The notes beneath the pieces are model-generated. The model was given only the letters and a program-made list of their open reading frames with translations. It was not told the DNA's origin and ran no database searches. This document shows positions 1 through 9,867 of a stretch of DNA of 64,000 bases, piece after piece. Source of the DNA: Branchiostoma floridae (taxonomy: Eukaryota > Chordata > Leptocardii > Amphioxiformes > Branchiostomatidae); the NCBI RefSeq assembly GCF_000003815.2, contig NC_049982.1:7425440-7489439 (forward strand), in the 5' to 3' direction. Positions within the stretch are counted from its first letter, which is position 1. Each line of letters begins with the position of its first letter. Made by a program: the position numbers and the translations under genes.

Positions 1-292
1 TTATCTAAATTTGTCAGTCAGACATTTCAAGTAGTGTCCACTACTTTTTGTCAATGACTGATCATAAGAAGGGTCTATAGTCCAACAAAACAGGTCTTTA
101 ACTGAAAACTATGATTATGCATACTAGTACATCAAGTAAAGAACAAGTTGATTTAATGTCTGTTTTTTTGAGTGACCCAGTTGCTGTAATATCTGTTATT
201 TTGCATATTTTATTACCTAGATGTCTAACCTTGACATAGAGAAATTTGATATCAAAGTTGAAAAGGTGTCCACTTTTTTCCTCCCTGTCCAG

Positions 293-479
293 ACCGGCTG
301 CCAGACCCACACGGACCCCACCGACAGAGGCCAACCCCACCCAGCCAGTCATCCGCTCCACTCACACCCCGCCCAGGCGGCAGCTCCCGACCGTCCCCCG
401 CCCCGCCACCGCACGCGCTGCCATGATGTCGCAGAGATTACCCAACCGGCTACCCAGTAAAAACAAACCTCCCACGTGA
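293..479 (+). CDS. Terminal coding exon of an unrecognised plus-strand gene (partial)
   Basis: A pyrimidine-rich tract ending TCCCTGTCCAG stands before position 293 and resembles a strong 3' splice site. From there an open frame (first base completes a codon) runs about 62 codons to TGA at 477-479. The peptide is rich in Pro, Thr, Arg and Ala, ends in NRLPSKNKPPT, and is basic and probably disordered. Base composition rises sharply in GC exactly across this stretch and falls after the stop, as expected for a coding exon followed by a 3' UTR. No domain is recognisable, so no function is given. The rest of the gene lies left of the window. It could alternatively be a chance open frame; the splice site and composition shift argue against that. 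Confidence 0.5.
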
Positions 480-2150
480 GGGAACTCTGTTAGAGATTAG
501 GGTCCCTTTCCACTGGGTTTCCAAAATCGAGGTAGGCTAGTGGGCTGGGTTAGTGGGCTGGGCTAGTGCCCTCTTGTTTGTGGCCCCACAGGCTTCTAGC
601 CAATGGCTTATAAGTTATAGTGGGGGAACTAACCCAGCCCACTATCCCAGCGGTCAACAAGGAGGGCCAAAAGTGAACAAAGATAACTGTTGACAGTAAC
701 ATTAGTAGTGTTAAAGCTTACATGTAAGGTTGGTCAGACTTGACGCCTTCTCTTTTGTCACTTCCTCTTGGTTAATGTTTTAAAATATATTCAAGTTGTA
801 TTTTTGATGTTGTGTGTTGACCCAGCCCTGACATGTGCCTACAAAGATGTTATAATCTTACAGCTACAAGTTTGGCAAGTCAATGGTCCAAATGTTTTTG
901 CTCCTGCCAAGTAGTTCAGATATGTCGTATATGTTGTATTTGATGTGCATTGTAGTCTTTTTCTTTACCTTACTGCATTGCGAGCTGTGAAGTATCCTTC
1001 TACAATAGTCATGAATGTGTACAATCAATGACTATTGACTTTACCTCAACTGGTGCAGTCATGACAGGACCAAAAAAGTATTGTGCTCGACATCTGCTGT
1101 GCCTGAGGGTAAACTTGTGAAGACTTCTTGGTGAAGACACATCTATTTTATAATCGTCTGTAGTATTCCAGCAATTTTCAGCAAAATACAATTTAGCACC
1201 CATGACTTGTCGTGAAGACATATCCTAGACTTGAAGTTATTGTGGAAAACTGGAGTTTTCCTTCTGTCAATGTGAAAATTTGGAACAAGGACCAAATAGA
1301 TAGTTCCTGTATTTCTATGTAAAATGTAAGTTGCAATTTTATGTGTGTGTGTATATATACGTTTGTATATATTTTGGTTTATGTGTATATATTTGCATGA
1401 CAGTCAGTGACAAATTATACTTTGATGTGGTGTTGTGAATATTAGACAAATGTTGTTTTTTTGACAAATGTTTAATTAGATAATGATTTCTGGATTAGTG
1501 GTAGGTTGGATGATTTTGGAACAGAAACAATTTGTGCATTGCAGTATTAGTTTATAGTTAAGGCGGAAGTTTCCTATTGGCCATGTCTATATCTATTGCA
1601 CAGGTTTTGAATGTATGGTGTGATAGTATGGTGTTGGTGCTAAGGACTTTGCAAGCTCCTATGAAATTATTGAGCTTTTCTGTTTACTGAAATGCTTCCA
1701 ATTATTCAGAGCAGGTATTTGTACTTATCAATCTTGTGGAAACAGCCGTGCCTCGTGAATAAGTCTTACTGTGACAACTTTGTTGAAAGTGTGTTCAAAG
1801 TTTCAAGCTTTTGAAAATTTTGAAGAAGCTTAAGAACAAGTCTTTGGAGCAAGTGAATACTAAAGATCTACTAGTAGTTGGATGAAGCAGGTCTGCAAAA
1901 CAAAGCAAGAGCTTTGTTCTGTTTTTTGATAAATACATAAATGTCAAGATGTAGTTATTTTATTCTGAAAATGATTTCCTCTTTTAAGTGAATGATATAA
2001 GTTGGAATCTCGAACAGTGTGCAGGTATTCGCCAGTATTTCCACATAGCTATCATAATGACAGTTACCTGTGTTGAAGTACAAATCCGTACGTGTGTACA
2101 TTTTTGGATGTTACCTTTGTTTTTGTCATATAAAAAAAGAAACATACCAC
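480..2150 (+). other. Probable 3' UTR and intergenic DNA, no gene seen
   Basis: AT-rich, full of stops in all frames, with short TG/TA-rich runs near 1340-1400. It probably carries the 3' UTR of the gene ending at 479, but I see no clear AATAAA to mark its end. On the minus strand AATAAA-like sequence near 2168-2175, inside a T-rich run of the plus strand, could serve the GPCR gene that ends at 2379. Confidence 0.3.
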
Positions 2151-2378
2151 TATCCTTTGTCTTTTTTTTATTTTTACAGTATGACGTTTTCCATTGGTGC
2201 TTTTTGTACAATCGATGTGAAACATTATCATAGATATGTCATTGGAAAATATTTCCAGAAAACAGTATAAACAACGGATCCAAGAGGTAGACACTGGAGG
2301 TACAAAAGGTTGTATAAAACGTTTTGAGCACATCGATGTTGTATGTACAGTACATTTAAGAGTTGAATTTTTGACAGT

Positions 2379-4213
2379 TTAGGTCGGGTGGGAAGGGGGC
2401 TGTCCAGGTACATAAGGCAGGTTCCGTTTGCACTGCAGTAATGCCTTAAAGGCCCGCCGAAACACCCTGACTTTCCACGGGTACATGAACGGGTTGATAG
2501 CGTGGCACGACCCGAACAGGAATATCCCCACAAAAATCACCTCAAACGGTATGAAGGACGCCGTGAAGTCTATGCTCTCTAACAACACGGCAGGGGCCTG
2601 CAGCACGGTGGATGTGCAGAAGATGATGAACATGTGTCTCGTTCTGCGCACCATCTCTGTCGACACGTACTCCCGTTTGTTCCCCAAGTTAGACCTGTTC
2701 TGGGCTATGGTCATCACGGAATTCTTAACAAAGAGATACGTTTTGACATAAAACACGACAACTGTGGACACAGAGATCCAATAAGCACCCCCGAAAACCA
2801 AAGAGAAGTAGTATCGACTGTAAGGGTGGTTTGAGTCCAGGTCGCACTGACTGCGGACCCCGTCCCACCCGAAACGACCCACGCCCAGCATGCCGGGGAG
2901 AATGACGATGAGAACACAGACCCCCCAGGACGCCGCTATCCACATGCACGACTTGAGCGGACCGAACAGCCTGATGTATGTGCTCGGCGACTGCGAGATG
3001 CGGATGTAGCGGTTGAAGGCGATGAGGGCGGAGGAGAGGACGGAGATGCAGCAGTTGAGGAAGCCGATGAACCCCAGGAAGGCGCAGAAGCCCTGGCCGC
3101 CTGGTGGGGCCCCGGTGACCACCGCCGCCAGCCGGGTGGGCGCCTGCACGGCCGTGATCAGGAGATCGCTCACCGCGATGTTCAGGACGAACATGTTCAT
3201 GGATGAGCGCACCTAGGGGGTGAGGGAGACAAGAACAATGTTTTATTTTATCTATACATGTACATGTAATAGATATGCGAACGGAAAATTAAAATGGTCC
3301 TTATTATCTATTGCAATCGTCAGCATCATCACCATCAAGTGCAGTCGTCATCAGCTCAGGGGAGATGTCAACTGTTTGATTTTTTGGAGTTTATTGAGTC
3401 AGGGACACTAAGCGCTAAATGAATCTGTATACCTTTGAGCCTTTGGAAGAGTATGAGGTCTGGGTCTTAAGCATCACAACTTCATAACAACTGTCAACTT
3501 GTACAATCAAATATTCTGGCTGTTCTGATCTTGAAGAAAGTACAGGCAGATTCCCCACCTGTCGGTAGAGGCAGAAGGACATGATGACCATGACGTTCCC
3601 CAGGGTGCCCACCACACTGATGATCGCCATCTGAACGATGAACGTCCACTGGATAACGGACAGACCCCCCGCATCTTCAGCGGCATCGCAAATGACACCC
3701 GGTGTGGTAGAGTCTGAAATGCAATTGAATAGTGAGCATAATCCTTACTAATGGTCGTGCACGAAAATGGTATCTCTAGATTTAGTATCAGTTGAGTAGT
3801 AAACGTCAATTGATATCATACTCTTTAGGCAGTCTCAGTGTAGTTGATATTTCCAGTTAAGTTAACGTCACGTCAAGCAGTGTCCATATATGAATTAATC
3901 GATCTTTGTATCCCTGAACATCAACCAAGAAGTTGCGTTACCATTATCATCTAATGGCAAACTGCCTCTGGCATGTGACCACAATGAGTTTCGAGAGTAC
4001 TGTGCCTCTGCGTAAGCGAAAGCCTTAGTGATTGCCCTCTGTCAAAAAGTGTAACGACCTCTGCTTAGAGAATTGGTTTTGTGTTAATAAGGAAATACCT
4101 GTGAAGACTGAATCCGTTGGGAACTCGTCTGTGGTGTACACCAAGGCTGCGGCAGGGTGAGGAGATGTCGCGCAGAGGGCAGCAGTGGTGGTGTTACCTG
4201 GTTCGTACAGCAT
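2379..4213 (-). CDS. Class A (rhodopsin-family) G-protein-coupled receptor, orphan
   Basis: Seven-helix receptor at the plasma membrane; ligand unknown. Coding exons on the minus strand: 4099-4213, 3559-3713, 2379-3212 (stop at 2379-2381), 367 aa. Splice sites are canonical (CAG/GTATTT, TTTCAG, CAG/GTGGGG, CCCTAG) and phases 1 and 0 match. The start is the ATG at 4213, in a near-ideal context (CCGCCACC before ATG), giving a ~50-residue extracellular N-terminus with an NTT glycosylation site. Visible landmarks: TM1 VGTLGNVMVI, TM2 NIAVSDLLI, TM3 ending in NRYIRI instead of DRY, conserved Cys before TM3 (GFCAF) and in loop 2 (SQCDLD), TM7 NPFMYPWK (NPxxY). NRY in place of DRY and no CWxP in TM6 recall the melatonin-receptor/GPR84/Tre1-like group, but I cannot place it more exactly. 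A further 5' noncoding exon is likely, since an acceptor (TCCCACAG) precedes 4233. Confidence 0.85.
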
Positions 4214-4439
4214 GGTGGCGGTCGTCACTTTGGCTGTGGGATAAGACGTGAAGTTAAAATGTTCACATTTATATAGCATTATATTTGGTCTTCCCCGCAC
4301 CAAATAGTGCATAGGGTGGCGGCCATCTCCATTTCAAAGTCACACAGCTTTGTGCAATCACTACAGCAGGGACTAGGTATGTTTCTTTCCCCCCAAGTGT
4401 GCAATCTAAGCAGAGAAACCATTTTCAAAGCCTTTCGTA

Positions 4440-4478
4440 TGACTTGGTCGGAATCGAACTCAAGGACAAGATATTCAA
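4440..4478 (-). repeat. tRNA-like B-box fragment (SINE relic)
   Basis: Read on the minus strand the stretch contains GAGTTCGATTCCGACC, a good Pol III B-box (GGTTCGANTCC type). The flanking text resembles the antisense tRNA-like segment at about 8020-8160 (shared 'aatNctaagcagagaaa' phrase). This looks like a decayed tRNA-derived SINE. No full cloverleaf can be drawn. Confidence 0.35.
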
Positions 4479-4746
4479 CATACAATTAGGAATTCAGAAC
4501 AATGCGGCCACGGGGACAGAAATCTGTAAGGTCTGACTTTTCAAGAGATATCTGTATTTAGTTTTAGGATGGAATTTGAAGATGTTTTTCGTTGTTCCCA
4601 AGCTAGTGAACACTTTCTTCAAACCTAGAAGTCAGATGACAAAACATCACTGAATGCACTCTAGATGCTGTAGGCCTTTACGCAAAATTGGTCTGTCACC
4701 TCCAGATAAGGCCGGGATCTCTTGAGAATACTCTAAAACAAATCAC

Positions 4747-5820
4747 CTGGCTCCAGGCAAGTGGTGAAGATGATCATGACGTTGATAGAGGTCCGCGGGG
4801 TCAGGAGAAGATGTCGAGTTAAAAGTTGAATGTAAATAAATGCGATGCTCTTTCGTAGTCGTCACTGATTGTAGATCATTGTAAAGGCCTACTTCAACTT
4901 ACCCAAGCCGACGTAGGTTTGTAATTAGAGGCACTTCAAAGTGCCAGTCCTGTTAGTTTCTATGAGTATATCTTAAAGCTTGTTGCATCAATGTTCGACG
5001 GGAGTCTACTCCGTTCCGAAGGACAAGAGGTGCGCACTTAGCTATATATAGAGCACGGTAAAGCGAAAGTTGGGTCCTCGGCTAGCGCTCTGTGGATTAA
5101 GTAGCCGTCACCAATTGTGTAGGCACACACACCTTTACCCGAGCGGGAGTAGGTTTGTCATTAGAGGCACTTGAAAATACCCGTCCTGTAAATTTCTGAG
5201 TACTAGTATATCTTGTTGCATCAGTGTTCTACGGGAGCCCACATGCACTTGGTTCCGAAGGACACTAGGTACATGAATAAATAAGAGCACGGTGAAGCGG
5301 AAGGTGGATCCCCGGATTCGTATATTAGGTAGTGCATTTTCCCTTGCAACTTCGCTATTAAACTAAAAATACACGAGTGGTACGCCTCGGCAGGTCATTC
5401 TATCTTCAGAGGTAGTACCATACAGGCAAGTGTTGAAGATTATCTTCACTTTGATAAAGGTCCGCGGGGTCAGTAGGTGTTGAGTTAAAAGTCGAATGTA
5501 GATAAATCCGGGTCCTTTTTACTGGATGTCGCTAATTGTATATGCATACTTTTTACCCAAGCCGACGTAGGTTTGTCATTAGAGATTTAGAGGCACTTAA
5601 ACGTGCCAGTCTTGTTGGTTCTGTGTACTTGGTTCCGAAGGACAAGAGGTGAGCATTTAGAACACGGTGAGGCTGAAGGGTGGTTCCTCGGCTTTATGCA
5701 TTAGGGATCTTCATGCATTTACCCCTGTAACTTTACTAAGGTGCTTGATTAACCAAAAGTATTAGCGGCACCACGAGTGGTACACCTCGTCAAGATATTC
5801 TATCTTCAGAAGGAGAAGCA
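4747..5820. repeat. Diverged local tandem triplication upstream of the GPCR
   Basis: Three copies of a unit of roughly 250-420 bp follow one another. Anchors: GTAGGTTTGT..ATTAGAGGCACTT at about 4913, 5149 and 5567; GTTCCGAAGGACA at 5014, 5251 and 5631; GGTCCGCGGGGTCAG at 4790 and 5459. The copies differ by substitutions and by indels, so the middle one lacks the GGTCCGCGGGGTCAG start. No open frame spans the units. See findings for a possible relic of a GPCR TM1 exon in the first copy. Confidence 0.75.
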
Positions 5821-7480
5821 CGCGTGTGTACTAACGCAGATGAATAAACAGATATTGAGATATGGGTACATTATCACGTAGCGCTATGCATGTTGAGTAA
5901 ATACAGCAAAGTGTTGACAACATTACTAATATAAAGATGGGCATTCCCGATTCGCCAGCTATCTTACAATAATACACATTATCAGACGTGACTATATAGC
6001 ACGCACAGGTCTTGCAGCAGATATTCATGGACATGGGCGCTGGGCGATTGTTTACGGTAATACAGACTGTACTTGAAATATGTTAAATGTCCATCGCCTT
6101 CGCGAAATACTGTCTGACGTTTGGTTAGTTTGTCTTCAGGTACATTAGAGTACATGTTATGACCTCTAGCAGGCTGTACTTCCATTAACTGTTTGATACT
6201 ACATGACTAAATGCACCCACACGAAGAAATGGCATGAATAATCACAGCCGCCGCTATTTCAAGGCTGCACAAACAGACAATCAAACTACGTCATTGTAAA
6301 TATCGAATACGTGCTGTTGTTGGTGTGTAGAAGGATAAATACATCGTAATAATGATTACTGCGTCTCTGCGTCATGGCAACCAGAAGGCCAACACCGACT
6401 TAAAAGGCTGTAGAGTGTTCTTTCATCTGCGGTTTGAAACGCGCAGCCTTCGGCAGATTTCGTCTGCTCCGTCCGTCAACCGCCCCCTGCGTTGGACAAT
6501 GCCACATCTCAAGGTTTCCGTTAAATCCAATACATCTATAAGGTACTGTTAACGGGTAACGAATGGTGTTCAAAGTCACACTTTATAGATTAAACCAAAT
6601 TGGCAATGTTGGCAATGATAGCCATGCATTGAATGAGAAAAGACCGTGGCGCGCCAATCATTCAGACAATCATTCATACTTCAGGTAGACCAAACCCATA
6701 AATACACACTGAAACATAGATACAGTCCTTCTTTTGAATCGCACTAGTCTTAAGCCCTCGAAATCCTCGTTCGCGAAGTCAAGGCAAGAGAGAGAACTTC
6801 TTAGGACTGATGGTAAAAAATATTGCAACGTTACGTTCTATTTTTCTTGCATGTATGCAACAAAGCGGGCCCCAGAATTTGACAAAACCAAAAAGAGGTG
6901 AATGATGACAACAAGCATACAATATCATCTTCACCATATTCCGGGTTTCATATCATATCAACATCATATACCAAAGGAATAGACAAATTAAGGCGTAAGC
7001 TCTATTCGCACCTTGTCCAGCTGCTGCGGCTCGGGTGGTCTTCAGACGCCCGCGGGTCCGGCCGTGTGCTGCGAGAAGACGGTCGTCTGCGGTGTAATGC
7101 TCGAGGTTTCAGTAAGAACTGGACGTGGGCGTAACGTTACGTGACGTATACTGCACACCGAAACGTCGCTACGCTACGTACACGTGTTACCATGGGCACC
7201 ATTTATAATTATGAATAAGAATCACTTGGTTGGTGTCAATAGGCAAGATAGGGCATGAAAGGTTGCATACTCAGTGTCTGACGTTTCGAAACTTTTTTGT
7301 TCTTAAGAATTAAAGAAGTAGTCAGAAGCAGAACATGAGATATTTACCATTCCTTTAAAGTGTATGGTTGGAATAATTATTATAACTACATACAGGGTGA
7401 CCGCGGCACCGTTCTCGGTTTCTGTAGCCCTGAGCCATAACTCTGCAATCACTACAGCACGGGGATAGTCCACTGAGGGT
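5821..7480. other. Intergenic DNA, no gene recognised
   Basis: No open frame with a recognisable motif and no splice-supported exon on either strand. GC-richer patches (6360-6540, 7010-7130) contain only short open frames without family resemblance. Confidence 0.4.
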
Positions 7481-7485
7481 GGCAA

Positions 7486-7634
7486 CCTAGCCTCTACCAG
7501 GCTCCGTGGATCGGTAGAATCATACGTAGAAACGTACTCTTCTGGCCGGCTAACTCCCATCAGCGTACTATCGACTCTATTTGTCCAATTTCTACAATTA
7601 GACCACCGATCCACGAAGCCTGGTAGAGGCTAGT
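7486..7634. mobile_element. Short fold-back element (MITE-like)
   Basis: The left arm at 7486-7515 (CTAGCCTCTACCAGGCTCCG then TGGATCGGT) is repeated inverted at 7603-7634 with about two mismatches, around a spacer of roughly 87 bp. A ~150 bp unit with ~30 bp terminal inverted repeats and no coding capacity is typical of a non-autonomous DNA transposon. No target-site duplication is obvious. Confidence 0.65.
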
Positions 7635-8083
7635 GGCAACCGTGCGTGCCCTCTTTCAATCCCCGTCACAAATCAAGAACTGACATCGGCCGACTTGTTT
7701 TAGGGCTCCAAATGGGCATTTTCGGCCACACTCAAGTACGGCCGACGTCCTGGCGATTGTCGGGTTGCTATAGGGCTTCGGGCGATTTTTAGCAGCTCCT
7801 CCGTTGCCGGGAATTAAACCTCCCTGTGATGTCAGTTGTGCGTCAAAAAGGCAGAAAGGACAATAGATCTAACTTGATATTTCCGGAATGACACACCGAG
7901 CCCAGACCAATTTGTGACGGAGAAGATTTTCGATGCTCGGGCCATTTTTACATTCGGCGAGCTCCAACCGATCTAAAATTTGGACGGCCTTCGCTTGAAT
8001 TGTGACGCAGGTTTTCCCACATAGTGAATGCTAAGCAGAGAAATAAGTATGTACCATTTATTAAGTCTTTTGCATGGCTGGAT

Positions 8084-8158
8084 GGGCCGGGATTGAACTC
8101 ACGACACACTGATCATGAGGAGGCGAGTGCTCTTCTCATTCGGCCATTGCACAACAGT
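8084..8158 (-). repeat. tRNA-derived SINE head, antisense
   Basis: On the minus strand the segment reads GTGCAATGGCCGAATGAG..., with an A-box-like TGGCCGAATGAG followed about 45 bases later by the B-box-like GAGTTCAATCCCGG. The spacing fits an internal Pol III promoter of tRNA origin. Acceptor ends do not pair well, so it is a SINE or pseudogene rather than a working tRNA. Confidence 0.5.
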
Positions 8159-8182
8159 TTGCACGTGAAATATAATAAAGGG

Positions 8183-8352
8183 TTAATGCCCCGCCCCGAG
8201 GTGTATATGGTGAGATAATCCCTGGTCAGGGACGATAACCACCGAATAAACCACCGAGGGAGCGTAGCGAACGAGGTGGATTATGAGGTGGTTATCGTAC
8301 CTGACCAGGGATTATCTCACCATATACACCGAGGATAAGGCGGGGCATTAAC
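8183..8352. mobile_element. Long fold-back element with ~60 bp arms
   Basis: The arm 8183-8243 (starts TTAATGCCCCGCC, ends GATAACCACC) recurs inverted at 8287-8352 with few mismatches; the 43-base spacer contains ACCACCGAGGGAGCGTAGCG. The whole can fold into one long hairpin. It has no coding capacity and looks like a MITE/fold-back transposon. Further similarity just outside the arms (left AAATATAATAA, right TTATTATCATAT) suggests the element may extend a little beyond these limits. Confidence 0.75.
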
Positions 8353-8887
8353 GTTATTATCATATAGCCTATCCAACTGACAGTTATTTCACACAAATTC
8401 CTTTATAACAAATAAACATTTTAATACATTACATAAAAATACATTTGCAATATATATATTGTACAATAGTGTCTATATATAATACAAACATTAAACTATT
8501 TCATCATCATCATTTAACTAATAATTTTAACTAATCATCTGTTTGTGAGATAGCATATTAGCATCAACATGTAGCTTATTTGCAATACAAACTACATGTA
8601 TTAAGTGGAGTCCTGGTACCCCCCATGCAGAGCCTTTTCACTTGGGCACGACAAAGTACGTATATATGAAGTGATTTAGGAAGGTACCGGCTTAATCACG
8701 TTAGAAAGCCATAATGAAAATGTGTAAAATCAGCATAATTCCTTTTCAAGTATCCCTATATTCCCCATGTGGAGCCCTAATTAACATAACCAATCAATCA
8801 TAATGTTTTTGACAGCTATGCATGGTTTACACACAAACAACAGTACAAAAAAATTCATGACTGTCCCCTGTATAATGGTGCGGTCCA

Positions 8888-8923
8888 AAAAGTGGTCGGT
8901 TATTAGAATAACCGACCACTTTT
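8888..8923. repeat. Perfect 17-bp-arm palindrome
   Basis: AAAAGTGGTCGGTTATT at 8888-8904 is followed by AG and its exact reverse complement at 8907-8923. It may be the terminus or centre of a decayed fold-back element; the nearby phrase GGCTATATGATAATAAC (8988-9004) resembles the right outer flank of the 8183-8352 element. Confidence 0.8.
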
Positions 8924-9399
8924 GAGGTTACTGCCTGATAACCCATGGGAAATGGGGGCCTCTGATTGGCCAACTCCATCTGGCTATATGATAATAACTT
9001 ATACGGCAACTCAAACTTCTGGTGCAGACTAGACGGGAAATGTTTAGCAACGAGGAACAACTTCTGCATCCATGGAGTTTTTTGTAAATATTCACATGCC
9101 AACGTTAGGTACTGTCGACTGCCAGTACGGTGACCTGAATGCTCTAATTGCCTACAACAGTTGCTGCTGGGCTGTTCTGTGAATGGAATTCAGTACTAAC
9201 AGATATGCGCGGTCAGAGATGGCAAATCAGAAGTAAAAAAGTAAGTTGCAATTAATTGGCTGATCGATGTGTTCTCCCTTATTCTTAGCCCTTCAGCTAA
9301 GGCCACAGCAAGTAAATTTTATGGATGACATCCGCGCGCTCATTAATTTCTGCCTAAATGTGATTAATAAGTTCTGTGACGTACGTCAACATTATGTAA

Positions 9400-9612
9400 T
9401 TTATGTTACAATTTTAAAACTCTATTTCCGTACACAAAATAAAGCGCTTACCAACAAGTCACACATGCTGACGTCACACCTCCGGTACGGATGTGTGACT
9501 TATGCTTTGGGTCATTTCAACTTGAGAAGGATCAAAGGACTGATCGAAAGCTTGGTGGTATTAAAGTGCTTTATTTTGTGTACGGACATAGAGGTTTGAA
9601 ATTGTAACATAA
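9400..9612. mobile_element. MITE-like element with ~50 bp terminal inverted repeats
   Basis: TTATGTTACAATTTTAAAAC... at 9400-9450 is matched inverted at about 9562-9612; both arms contain TCCGTACACAAAATAAAG. About 45 of 51 positions pair by eye. The ~110-base interior holds no open frame. This is a non-autonomous fold-back transposon by structure. Confidence 0.75.
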
Positions 9613-9867
9613 TTTCTTCCTGATTTCAGATAAAAACAATATTTTTTCCTCTTTGGAGATTGTTGGAGTCATACAACATCTAGACAGTTTTCACAGTATA
9701 TTTTGTGTTCCATTTTTATGTTTTGTTTGAAGTTAGAACGATTTTTGTTGCAGTATTGTGGGACTGCGTTGAATGCCCCCCTCCCACCACAGAGGCATGC
9801 ACCACTGAAGGGGTTTTCTTTCTTTTTTTTTCTTCTCATTTTATTATAATTTCCCACGACTTTTTCC

